DNA of 29,747 nucleotides from a virus. The stretch spans positions 1 through 29,747 of IMG/VR virus record IMGVR_UViG_3300000563_000012. One strand, 5' to 3'. Below are positions 7,777 to 14,968 of this stretch, in pieces. Below the pieces are notes generated by a model that saw nothing but the letters and a program-made list of their open reading frames with translations, did no database searches and was not told where the DNA came from. Every line of letters starts with the position of its first letter. Positions within the stretch are counted from its first letter, which is position 1. Made by a program: the position numbers and the translations under genes.

Positions 7777-7787
7777 GTGAAAAATTT

Positions 7788-7958
7788 TTATTTTTTTAGT
7801 TTATTACAATCAATCCATTTCCAACCCAACAACATTCTTATTAAAAATCTTCTCAAGAAATTTGGTTTTTTTGTAAGACCTAATTGCGTACCATCAATCT
7901 TACCATCAATAAGATAAATCCCACTAATTTTTTTATTTGCTTTATTGTCTACTATCAT
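7788..7958 (-). CDS. Small basic protein (56 residues), function unknown
   Basis: A short open frame with ATG at 7958 and TAA at 7790-7788. Its ATG overlaps the stop of the upstream gene in an ATGA arrangement, a strong sign of translational coupling. The product begins MIVDNKANKKISGIYLIDGK, has a basic helix with aromatic residues (LRRFLIRMLLGWKWIDC) and ends KLKK. The hydrophobic stretch is too short and too charged to be a clear membrane span. It fills the gap between two baseplate-run genes, so it is probably a real gene of the same transcription unit. Confidence 0.7.
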   Translation of the reverse strand: MIVDNKANKKISGIYLIDGKIDGTQLGLTKKPNFLRRFLIRMLLGWKWIDCNKLKK

Positions 7959-9271
7959 ACATCAACTGGTATTAAACTTTTGATTACCCCAATATAGGAG
8001 TTTATTTTTTCCATTATTATTTTTCTTACTGCTGGTTTTAATAATTTCACTAATAATATTAAAATTAATGTATATATATATTCATTTAATAATGACAATA
8101 ATTCTTTTACAATACATTTTACAAAATTCTTAATTTCTTTAATGTCTTCACTAAAATCAGCACTAAAAATTGATTCTCCATCTTCACTATCAAATGCACT
8201 AATAAGACCAAGTATTGCTCTTACTTGTGGTGTTGCTATTAATGAATTAACTAAACTAATACTAATTTCATTAATTATTCTTTGAAAAAAACTATCTTTT
8301 AATGTTTCACTATTTTCTTCATCAACATCATTATCTTCAATTATATCATCAGCAACTTTATTCATACGAGAACTAACATCAAAAGCATCGTTTGTGTTTT
8401 TTATATCATTAATTAATAATGATAATGAATCTAAATCAAATTTCATTGAGGCATCAACACAACCTAAATTAGATTTTAAATTACCATCAAAAATTTGATT
8501 TGCTTTTTCAAACAAACTATTTAATTCATCTTCTTTTAATTCAAAATCTTCTTCATTATTAATTGCCTTTTCTAATAATTTTCTTATTTTTAATTCATTA
8601 AAAATTTTATTTTCAGTTTTATCTTGATTTGATGATATTGTGCCAAACATACTATCCATAACATTTGACATTATTTCTTTTTTATTAATTAATTCAATTC
8701 CATCAATAAATTCACCAATCCAATCACCAATACTTGATGATGATTTAGTTGGTGTTGGTTTAAATGTCATAGTATCATTACTACTATTATATGTCATGTT
8801 TAAAACATTATATGATATAACACTTCCATCATTAACAATTGCTTCACGTGCCTTTTTATCAAAATTATCATTGTCGTCACTATAAATTAAATCACCAGTA
8901 TCTGAATTTGGATCTGTTTTTAATTTATCAGATAAATCAATATTAGATATAGGCATATTAATACCATTATTTATAAAATTATTTGGTAAATTATCACCAG
9001 AATTTTCGTTTATTGTTTGTTTTTTTAAACCATCTTTTAATTTTGGTTCAATATCATCTAAAAAATTAGTAAATAATTCCCCTGTTAATTTACTCAATAC
9101 AGCACTTCCTGCAATAACCTTTAAAATGTCTAATAAAAAAGGAATTATTTCTTTTTTATTATTAATTGAAGGGATTGTGTTATCAGAATTAGGAATTTCG
9201 GTTTGTTGTTGCATTGAAGTTAATGCTCCAATACCACTATGAACCTCTTTTTTACTGTCAATTAAGCTCAT
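7955..9271 (-). CDS. Large acidic structural-type protein with hydrophobic C-terminal helices, function unknown
   Basis: A 438-residue protein that I do not recognise. Residues about 40-75 are a hydrophobic/helical segment (EIIPFLLDILKVIAGSAVLS). The middle is acidic and Asn/Ser-rich with likely loops, and residues 210-330 contain charged helices. The C-terminus has hydrophobic helices (LLSLLNEYIYTLILILLVKL) followed by a basic patch (KPAVRKIIMEKINS). The hydrophobic segment could be a membrane span or a buried bundle. Its start overlaps the upstream stop by 1 nt (TAATG) and its stop overlaps the next gene by 4 nt. A baseplate, hub or membrane-contact role is suggested only by its neighbours. 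Confidence 0.7.
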   Translation of the reverse strand: MSLIDSKKEVHSGIGALTSMQQQTEIPNSDNTIPSINNKKEIIPFLLDILKVIAGSAVLSKLTGELFTNFLDDIEPKLKDGLKKQTINENSGDNLPNNFINNGINMPISNIDLSDKLKTDPNSDTGDLIYSDDNDNFDKKAREAIVNDGSVISYNVLNMTYNSSNDTMTFKPTPTKSSSSIGDWIGEFIDGIELINKKEIMSNVMDSMFGTISSNQDKTENKIFNELKIRKLLEKAINNEEDFELKEDELNSLFEKANQIFDGNLKSNLGCVDASMKFDLDSLSLLINDIKNTNDAFDVSSRMNKVADDIIEDNDVDEENSETLKDSFFQRIINEISISLVNSLIATPQVRAILGLISAFDSEDGESIFSADFSEDIKEIKNFVKCIVKELLSLLNEYIYTLILILLVKLLKPAVRKIIMEKINSYIGVIKSLIPVDV

Positions 9272-9642
9272 TAGTTATTATCTTTTTCAATAGCATCTTT
9301 TGCCATTTGTATTAGTTCGTTTCTTCTTTTTGATGAAATCTCATCATCATCGTTATTGGATTTTGAACTACCTGAAGGATTTTTTTCTATAAAAACAACT
9401 TCTTTCAAATATTTTAAAAGCATGATTTTCTGATCTTGATTTTTTGCTTCAGCATTAATCAATTTTACTATTTGATCTCCCATCGCTTGAATTTCACCAC
9501 CTTCTTTTACTTTAGCTTCCCATTTAGTAAAAAGTCTTGATAACTTTGCTCTTATATTATGTGTATCATTATAAATTTCTTGTAATAATTTATTTACACT
9601 TTCTTCGTTAAATTTTAACGTTTTTCTTTTAGGTCTTGCCAT
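9271..9642 (-). CDS. Small helical protein, function unknown
   Basis: A 123-residue protein with basic N-terminus MARPKRKTLKFNEESVNKLL, amphipathic helices through about residue 90, an Asp/Ser/Asn linker (GSSKSNNDDDE) and a short C-terminal helix. It resembles a small DNA-packaging or assembly factor in size and shape (a small-terminase-like protein is possible), but no signature supports this. It is the first gene after a minus-strand late-type motif (9673-9682), so it probably begins the late transcript that continues through the baseplate genes. It overlaps the next gene by one base. Confidence 0.65.
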   Translation of the reverse strand: MARPKRKTLKFNEESVNKLLQEIYNDTHNIRAKLSRLFTKWEAKVKEGGEIQAMGDQIVKLINAEAKNQDQKIMLLKYLKEVVFIEKNPSGSSKSNNDDDEISSKRRNELIQMAKDAIEKDNN

Positions 9643-9672
9643 AATTATATTATTTATTAAACCTTATTTAAA

Positions 9673-9682
9673 TATAAATACT
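9673..9682 (-). promoter_or_regulatory. Late-promoter-like motif AGTATTTATA on the minus strand
   Basis: The minus strand reads TTTAGTATTTATATTTAAA, ending 30 nt before the ATG at 9642. It lies in the gap after the sigma-factor gene, so it could start a separate late transcript for the genes from 9642 down to the hub. Confidence 0.6.
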
Positions 9683-9707
9683 AAATGTATAAATTATTGA
9701 ATAAATA

Positions 9708-10583
9708 TTATAAAAAATAATCATCTTTTTCTAAAAAATATATTTCTTTAAATGGTTTTATCGCTAATCTAATTTCTTTTGCAGAAAGACCTGTTTGTTC
9801 TTTTAAAAATAATAGTATTTTATTTTTAGCAAATTTATTACTAACCTTTTTTGTGTAATGACCTTTAGGTGTTTCCTCTAAAAATAAAATGTTCCAATTT
9901 TTTAAAATGTTAATAATTGCATCACCTACAATAATTTCATTTAATTTTATTTCATCATCATTATCAATTTTATTTTTTATCTTTTTAATTACTTCGTTAA
10001 TTAAATTTTCGAGTTGTTTTTCATCAACATCTAATTCATATGAATGATTTAAATCTTGCTCAATTTCTTCAATATAATTATCGTATGATAAATTAGTTTT
10101 CTTTTCGTTATAACTTTTTTTACTATGATCTTTATAATAATTTCTAATTATTGTCTGACAATAACTATATGCTTTTGAAAAAAATAATTTATATTCATAA
10201 TAATCATCGTTCTCATTACCTAATCTTAGTTCTTCTAGTTTTTTCTTTGCATCATTTAAACATATAAATCTATGTTTATTTCCCAATTTAATCCATTTAT
10301 CGTTATCAATTTTTTTTCGTTCGATAATATATGGTTTATATTTAACCATATGTTCAATTAAATGTGATAATGCATTTGCTTCAACCTCATCAATATCATA
10401 ATTACCAATATGTATTGGATATCTCCTTAAAATTGATTCTATCATTTTACGAAATGGATCAATCAATAGTTTATTATATATTTTATTCTTTTCTACTGCA
10501 CAATCTGAAGTAATATAAGCAATAACTGCTTGTTCTTCATTTTCAGCAAAATATTGTAAAATTTTTTCATCTTTTTTTTTCAT
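9708..10583 (-). CDS. Phage sigma factor for late transcription (T4 gp55-like, sigma-70 region 2)
   Basis: A sigma subunit redirects the host RNA polymerase to phage promoters. Residues 36-84 (YNKLLIDPFRKMIESILRRY, then IDEVEANALSHLIEHMVKYK) and 137-156 (KAYSYCQTIIRNYYKDHSKK) reproduce the order seen in gp55-type sigma factors: a first core-binding helix pair, then the AFSYF.TI..N.......K helix of region 2 that binds core polymerase and the -10 element. At 291 residues it is longer than T4 gp55 (185), with an insert at about 85-135 and an extra C-terminal part ending in TGLSAKEIRLAIKPFKEIYF, which may be a helix-turn-helix. A matching set of conserved motifs before structural genes supports the assignment. 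It sits mid-way in the minus-strand run, 24 nt after the glycosyltransferase gene. Confidence 0.8.
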   Translation of the reverse strand: MKKKDEKILQYFAENEEQAVIAYITSDCAVEKNKIYNKLLIDPFRKMIESILRRYPIHIGNYDIDEVEANALSHLIEHMVKYKPYIIERKKIDNDKWIKLGNKHRFICLNDAKKKLEELRLGNENDDYYEYKLFFSKAYSYCQTIIRNYYKDHSKKSYNEKKTNLSYDNYIEEIEQDLNHSYELDVDEKQLENLINEVIKKIKNKIDNDDEIKLNEIIVGDAIINILKNWNILFLEETPKGHYTKKVSNKFAKNKILLFLKEQTGLSAKEIRLAIKPFKEIYFLEKDDYFL

Positions 10584-10607
10584 TATTAAATTTAAAATAT
10601 ATAAAAA

Positions 10608-11417
10608 TTATTTATCATCTAATAAAGAAAGATCAATATCTCTATCTTTAGTAAAATTAGATTCTTTATTTGCTGTTTCAAACCAAAACTTTCTTTCTTT
10701 AATTGCCATTGAATTATGATAATGACTAAATAAACTATCCTTTCTTTCAATTAAATGTTTATAACAAATTTTAGGTATTGTCATAATTTTCACACCATTA
10801 TTTAATGCACGTAAAAGAAATTCATACATAAATGTTAATTTAATTTTAGTTTTATACATACCTAATTCAATAAATTTTGATTTATTTATTGCTGCACCTG
10901 ATAATTTAAAATCCGTATATTGTTTTAATCCATTTATATTTAAATATCCCATTTCACCATTTTCACCAACAAATTGTTGTGCCCAAACAGTTTCATTGGT
11001 CATTTTAATTCCTTCATTCTTTTCATTTACCTCAATAATCATTGGCATGAATATATCAACTTTAGTATATGAAGTTATATACTTATCAACATTTTTTAAA
11101 TATGTAGGACTATATTCATCATCAAACTCAAGAACACTAAAAAATTTAGTTTCTACTGATTTAATTGCAAAGTTTATTTGTGATTGATAATCACTATTTT
11201 GAGTATTTACAATGTAAGTAGTATCAACATTTTTTAAATCTTTAATTTCTTTTACAGTATTTTTTACTTTATCTTCGATATTTTGAGGAAAAATTAAAAT
11301 GAGTTTTGGTAAATATTCAATTTCTTTTTGTTTTATTATTGATTCGATTGATTTTATTAAAAAATTATTAATATCATCATTAAAATCATGTATAGGAATT
11401 ATTGTTGTTACATTCAT
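10608..11417 (-). CDS. Family 2-type glycosyltransferase (GT-A fold)
   Basis: A 269-residue protein beginning MNVTTIIPIHDFND, the first strand of a GT-A nucleotide-sugar fold. It has a DxD-like acidic motif at residues 99-101 (LEFDDEYSPTYL) at the expected distance, then an acceptor-side region (FKLSGAAINKSKFIELGMYK). It should transfer a sugar from a nucleotide donor in the cytoplasm; donor and acceptor cannot be read from the sequence. It lies between a GT-B-type gene and the sigma factor in the minus-strand run, so virion-linked or DNA-linked glycosylation is possible. Fold assignment is good; specificity is unknown. Confidence 0.8.
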   Translation of the reverse strand: MNVTTIIPIHDFNDDINNFLIKSIESIIKQKEIEYLPKLILIFPQNIEDKVKNTVKEIKDLKNVDTTYIVNTQNSDYQSQINFAIKSVETKFFSVLEFDDEYSPTYLKNVDKYITSYTKVDIFMPMIIEVNEKNEGIKMTNETVWAQQFVGENGEMGYLNINGLKQYTDFKLSGAAINKSKFIELGMYKTKIKLTFMYEFLLRALNNGVKIMTIPKICYKHLIERKDSLFSHYHNSMAIKERKFWFETANKESNFTKDRDIDLSLLDDK

Positions 11418-11444
11418 AATATATATTATTTTTATATTTTTAAT

Positions 11445-12599
11445 TTATTTTTTTATGTTTTTATTGTTGTCTTGTTCAATAGCAGATTCAAACAATTTTT
11501 TTCTTTGTTCTATATATTCTTCATATATTTTAGTTAATTGTTTTTCACTATTTTTTTGACTATGTTTTGATGCAATTTCTTCCATTGATTTATACACTTC
11601 GGGTGAGATTCCATCATCTAAAAACTTAACTAAAACATCTGCAATTAACACAGGAATGTCATAATAATTATTAGTCCAAACACCACAATTATCTTTTATT
11701 TTAGTAGAATTTCCATCTTTATCTCTTTCTATTATATATTCTGGAATAATATCTGGTTTTAAACAAATTGGTATTGTTCCTGATTTCATACATTCGATTG
11801 CAAATGTTCCAAAACTAGCAATTCTATCTACCCAAACAGCAGCAAAATTATTTTGTAACCTTTTCGCAAAATCCTTCCTACGCATAGGTTGTGGTGGTTT
11901 GCTTTTTGTTAACATAGGATCAAAAGTTACCCAACTATATTGTGGATATTTAGAATAAAATAGTTTTACTATTTTAGATATTTCATTTGGATTTCTACCA
12001 ATAACAGAAATTATTGGTTTTTGAGGTAATTTTGATTTTTCAAAATAATCTGGAATTCCAATATCATATTTTTTTATATTAAATTTATTTAATCCCATAA
12101 AAACATCAACCCACTCAACTAATGATGGTGATGTTGTTAATATATCACGAACATTAAATGTAGACCAATCTGTCCCGGGTATTAAACTATTCATCATATA
12201 ATCAACTGATTGTAATAATCCAATTCTCAAACAAGGCAATTCTTTTGTTTGTTCCATTACGTTTGAAAATACTTCTGGTATAATCATAATATCTTCAGGA
12301 CCTACCGTTAGTTTAGGATCTGACATCGGAATATGTTCGTGCTCAGTTAATTCTTTTTCAACCCATTTAGGTATTTCATAATCTCCCTTTTCTACCAATA
12401 TTTTTACATTATATCCCATTTTCTTTACAACAAACGCATGGAAATATATTTCGTAAATAGATGCAATTGGATTTTCTGAATCAGGAACACAAAATAAAAA
12501 TTTAGATTTTTTATTTTCTATATTATCTAAAGAAAGTTTTATTTTTTCTAAATTTTCATTGTGCTTGTTTTCTTCTTTATTTTCTGTTTTTTTTGTCAT
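11445..12599 (-). CDS. GT-B-type glycosyltransferase (GT4-like)
   Basis: A 384-residue protein. After a charged ~30-residue N-terminus comes a Rossmann-like start (KFLFCVPDSENPIASIYEIY), then a second Rossmann domain from about residue 195 (PIISVIGRNPNEISKIVKLF). The donor-binding signature is at 252-281 (FAAVWVDRIASFGTFAIECM, then KSGTIPICLKP): the acidic E in FAIECMKSGTIP corresponds to the EX(7)E-type nucleotide-sugar site of GT4-like enzymes. It is translationally coupled to the upstream HAD-like gene by a 4-nt ATGA overlap and lies 27 nt before the family 2-type gene. Sugar and acceptor are unknown. Confidence 0.8.
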   Translation of the reverse strand: MTKKTENKEENKHNENLEKIKLSLDNIENKKSKFLFCVPDSENPIASIYEIYFHAFVVKKMGYNVKILVEKGDYEIPKWVEKELTEHEHIPMSDPKLTVGPEDIMIIPEVFSNVMEQTKELPCLRIGLLQSVDYMMNSLIPGTDWSTFNVRDILTTSPSLVEWVDVFMGLNKFNIKKYDIGIPDYFEKSKLPQKPIISVIGRNPNEISKIVKLFYSKYPQYSWVTFDPMLTKSKPPQPMRRKDFAKRLQNNFAAVWVDRIASFGTFAIECMKSGTIPICLKPDIIPEYIIERDKDGNSTKIKDNCGVWTNNYYDIPVLIADVLVKFLDDGISPEVYKSMEEIASKHSQKNSEKQLTKIYEEYIEQRKKLFESAIEQDNNKNIKK

Positions 12600-13345
12600 T
12601 TTTTATTATTTTTATATTTAATTATTTTTTCAAATTCTTTATTATTTATTAAATCCTTTATTTGTAGTATTTCTAAACCATTTGTTTTTATTTTTTCATT
12701 ATAAGGTCTATTTACTTTAATTATCTTTTTTTGAAATGGAGCACCTTTTAATAATAATTCAGGGTCTGTTGTAATTAAAATATCAATTCCTTTCCACATA
12801 TCATTATTATTATTAACAAATTTATATTTTTTAAATCTGCATGTCATTTTACTTAAGAAAAATAATGTGGGTGGTATACTAAACTTATTTTCAACAGATA
12901 ATACAGTAAAATCAACATGATTATCATATTCTAATAAAAAATTATTTACATCTAAATCCATTCCTCTGTACATAACCGTTGGAGATGCATGTAATTCAAA
13001 AAGATAATCTTCATACATAAATCTATTATAAACGTCTTTTGCAGTTAAATTATTTTTTTTTGTTTTTTTAAATAAAAAAATATCTGCTGGTGCTTCACCA
13101 TTTTCATCTTTTTGATAATCTAATGGATTTATATTCTTTGGTATTTCATCAACATCTTTTAATTCTTTTGTTTCTTCAACAATATTATTAAATTTATAAT
13201 GTTTGAAAAAATCATAAACATATGGTTGTTCTGGAATACCTTCATCCCCAAATTCTTGTGAATAAAATCTATCAAATTGTAACCATTTAGCTCTTAATAC
13301 TTCATTAATATCAATCCCTATCCTTTTTTTTCTTCTTAAATTCAT
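12596..13345 (-). CDS. HAD-superfamily-like protein with altered nucleophile motif (DxN)
   Basis: A 249-residue protein starting RKKRIGIDINEVLRAKWLQF. This matches HAD motif I (hhhhDxDGxL) in position and hydrophobicity, but the second acidic residue, normally the general acid, is Asn14 (DIN instead of DID). A later segment, GIDILITTDPELLLKGAPFQ, followed by KKIIKVNRPYNEKI, resembles the C-terminal part of 5'-nucleotidase-like HAD proteins. It overlaps the downstream glycosyltransferase gene by 4 nt and the upstream gene by 35 nt. It may be an inactive or changed-specificity phosphatase linked to nucleotide-sugar or glycan metabolism. The HAD link is by motif only. Confidence 0.6.
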   Translation of the reverse strand: MNLRRKKRIGIDINEVLRAKWLQFDRFYSQEFGDEGIPEQPYVYDFFKHYKFNNIVEETKELKDVDEIPKNINPLDYQKDENGEAPADIFLFKKTKKNNLTAKDVYNRFMYEDYLFELHASPTVMYRGMDLDVNNFLLEYDNHVDFTVLSVENKFSIPPTLFFLSKMTCRFKKYKFVNNNNDMWKGIDILITTDPELLLKGAPFQKKIIKVNRPYNEKIKTNGLEILQIKDLINNKEFEKIIKYKNNKK

Positions 13346-13619
13346 CTTTTTTATTTAAATATTTTATTTGATCTTGAAGTTTTATGTTTAAATCTTCCAT
13401 CAATTTATTATGTTTCTCAATTAAATTTTTTTTACTAATATATTCTGGATTAATACATTCAATACGTGTATCAACACTATTTGTTGGTATTAATATAATT
13501 TCACCAGAAAATGTTTGTGGTATTATCCTACTTGCTATTTTATGAATATAATCACTAATATCTTCAGAACGTATTCCAATAATTCCAATATATATTACAA
13601 ATATTTTATTTTCAGACAT
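13311..13619 (-). CDS. Small protein at the head of the minus-strand run, function unknown
   Basis: A 102-residue protein: a beta-rich start (NKIFVIYIGIIGIRSEDISD), a middle with PTNSVDTRIECINPEYI, and a basic coiled C-terminus ending KKKKKDRD. No family is recognised. It is the first gene of the minus-strand run. Its last 35 nt overlap the start of the HAD-like gene, unusually long for this window, which hints that the two are produced together. No clear late-type motif is seen upstream; a degenerate CGTATTATTATA occurs on the minus strand at about 13660-13675. Confidence 0.65.
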   Translation of the reverse strand: MSENKIFVIYIGIIGIRSEDISDYIHKIASRIIPQTFSGEIILIPTNSVDTRIECINPEYISKKNLIEKHNKLMEDLNIKLQDQIKYLNKKDEFKKKKKDRD

Positions 13620-13719
13620 TATTATTTATTTTTATTAATATTTGTTTAAAATTATTATGTTATATATAATAATACGTAAATTTTATAAAAATCTTGAATT
13701 TTTTATAAAATTTTTTTTA

Positions 13720-13729
13720 AGTATTTATA
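13720..13729 (+). promoter_or_regulatory. Late-promoter-like motif AGTATTTATA before the gp26-like gene
   Basis: AAGTATTTATAAAAAAAAAA ends 38 nt before the ATG at 13768. A T4-type TATAAATA in the opposite sense follows at 13740-13747, making an 8-bp inverted repeat across the A tract. The second element may be chance. Confidence 0.6.
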
Positions 13730-13767
13730 AAAAAAAAATTATAAATAACATTAAAATTTAAATTAAA

Positions 13768-14730
13768 ATGGCTAAGTCAATAAAAAAAGAATCTTTATCA
13801 AAAGAAAATAATAATATTCCAAAAAGAGAATCTTTATCAGATGCTTTAAATAAATATAGTGAGAAAAAAACTAAAACCACAAAAAATGAAGAAAGTGATA
13901 ATGTTGTTAGTTCAAAAATACCTGATTCACCAATAAATTCTAAAAATTTTCATGAAAATGATATTGAAACAACATTAACTAAAGAAACTGATCCAGATTT
14001 AATGATAGCATATGAATCAATAGAACTACCATCAAAAGGTCATTTTTATTCACATGGTATTTCAGAAGTAGATGTTGAATATATGACTTCAAGGGACGAA
14101 GATTTATTAACAACACCTTCATTAATAGAAAATGGTACTGTATTGGATATTTTATTAAAACGTAAAATAAAAACAAAAAATATAGAACCATCAAAATTAC
14201 TTTCTGGAGATAGAAGTGCTATTATTTTATTTTTACGTACATCTAGTTATGGTACTGATTATACTGTTGAAGTAACTGATCCAAGAAATGGTAATGTTTT
14301 TGAATCTGTTGTTGATTTATCTAAATTAAAATATAAAGAAATTACTGAATTACCTGATGAAAATGGTTATTTTAGTGTTGAATTACCAATGCGAAAAAAA
14401 TTAGTAAAATTTAAATTATTAAATGTTGGTGAAGATAAAGAAGTTTTTAATAAATCAGAATCAATTAAAGAAGCTTATGGTGATGAACATAATCAATATA
14501 ATACATTAAAAATAAAATCACAAATAATTTCAATTGATGGAAAAACAGATAAAACTTATATTAGTAAATTTGTTGATGCAATGCCAGCATTAGATTCTTA
14601 TACTATAAGAAGAAAAATTTTAGATGTTAATCCTGATGTTGATATGGAATATGAATTTAAAACAAATGATGGTCATAAATTTAAATCAAGATTAACACTT
14701 GGCATAGATTTTTTTTTCCCCAACACCTAG
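13768..14730 (+). CDS. Baseplate hub / tail assembly protein (T4 gp26-like), 0-frame product
   Basis: A 320-residue protein. The first ~75 residues are charged and low in complexity. Then IELPSKGHFY (85-94), MTSRDEDLLTTPSLIENG (106-123) and LSGDRSAIILFLRTSSYG (145-162) form the pattern I know from gp26-like hub proteins of T4-type phages. The protein ends TLGIDFFFPNT, so the family's usual aromatic C-terminus is present. Its 3' end runs over a nine-T tract and CCCC. Reading on in the -1 frame gives a sensible extension (see 14709-14924). The gene lies immediately upstream of the tape-measure gene, where phages keep their tail-assembly chaperones, and it has its own late-type motif. Family assignment is moderate; it could equally be named a chaperone. 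Confidence 0.75.
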   Translation: MAKSIKKESLSKENNNIPKRESLSDALNKYSEKKTKTTKNEESDNVVSSKIPDSPINSKNFHENDIETTLTKETDPDLMIAYESIELPSKGHFYSHGISEVDVEYMTSRDEDLLTTPSLIENGTVLDILLKRKIKTKNIEPSKLLSGDRSAIILFLRTSSYGTDYTVEVTDPRNGNVFESVVDLSKLKYKEITELPDENGYFSVELPMRKKLVKFKLLNVGEDKEVFNKSESIKEAYGDEHNQYNTLKIKSQIISIDGKTDKTYISKFVDAMPALDSYTIRRKILDVNPDVDMEYEFKTNDGHKFKSRLTLGIDFFFPNT

Positions 14731-14924
14731 CAAGTGATTATAAAAAAATGGTTAATAAAGAAATTTTTATATTAACTAAACATTCTAATTTTCAAGCCGA
14801 TTATATTGAAAAAATACCTGTTTATAAAAGAAGATATTTTTTACATTTATTAGAAAAAGAAATTGAAGAAGTTGAAAAAGAACAAAATAAAGTAAAAAAT
14901 ACACATAAAAAACCAAGAAGATAA
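14709..14924 (+). CDS. Probable -1 frameshift extension of the gp26-like protein (or separate 58-residue ORF from 14748)
   Basis: In the -1 frame relative to the gp26-like gene, translation stays open from the T9 tract to TAA at 14922-14924. Slippage on T TTT TTC (14712-14718) would join residue 317 to 68 further residues: PQHLASDYKKMVNK, then EIFILTKHSNFQADYIEK, then PVYKRRYFLHLLEKE and a basic tail. The residues before the internal ATG (14748) read as ordinary protein, which argues for a fusion of about 385 residues. If the ATG at 14748 is used instead, a 58-residue protein is made, with only A-rich sequence before it. Phage tail-assembly chaperones upstream of tape-measure genes often use exactly this type of -1 frameshift. 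A missing T in the homopolymer (10 Ts in truth) would give the same fusion without recoding. Confidence 0.65.
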   Translation, partial: FFFPQHLASDYKKMVNKEIFILTKHSNFQADYIEKIPVYKRRYFLHLLEKEIEEVEKEQNKVKNTHKKPRR

Positions 14925-14938
14925 TTCTTGGTTTTTTT
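14907..14938 (+). terminator. Rho-independent terminator between the frameshift gene and the tape-measure gene
   Basis: A 9-bp perfect stem, AACCAAGAA (14911-14919) with TTCTTGGTT (14925-14933), is extended by A/T pairs and followed by a T tract to 14938. It includes the stop codon of the -1 frame ORF. The late-type motif of the tape-measure gene starts on the last T. Confidence 0.75.
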
Positions 14939-14947
14939 GTATTTATA
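14938..14947 (+). promoter_or_regulatory. Late-promoter-like motif (TGTATTTATA) before the tape-measure gene
   Basis: TGTATTTATATAAAAT differs from consensus at the first base and ends 21 nt before the ATG at 14969. It directly abuts the terminator T tract, an economical terminator-promoter junction. Confidence 0.55.
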
Positions 14948-14968
14948 TAAAATATAAAATGATTTATC

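Noticed and set aside
7391-7780. 129-codon open frame on the plus strand opposite the 7369-7776 gene
   Set aside because: It opposes a continuous minus-strand gene run with tight spacing and reads as the low-charge complement of a Gly/Ala/Ile-rich protein; the minus frame fits context better.
14728-14730. Recoding of TAG as a sense codon in the gp26-like gene
   Set aside because: Reading through TAG gives an unnatural short tail ending in TAA, while the -1 frame gives a well-formed extension; TAG also ends the gene at 4491 followed by another TAG.
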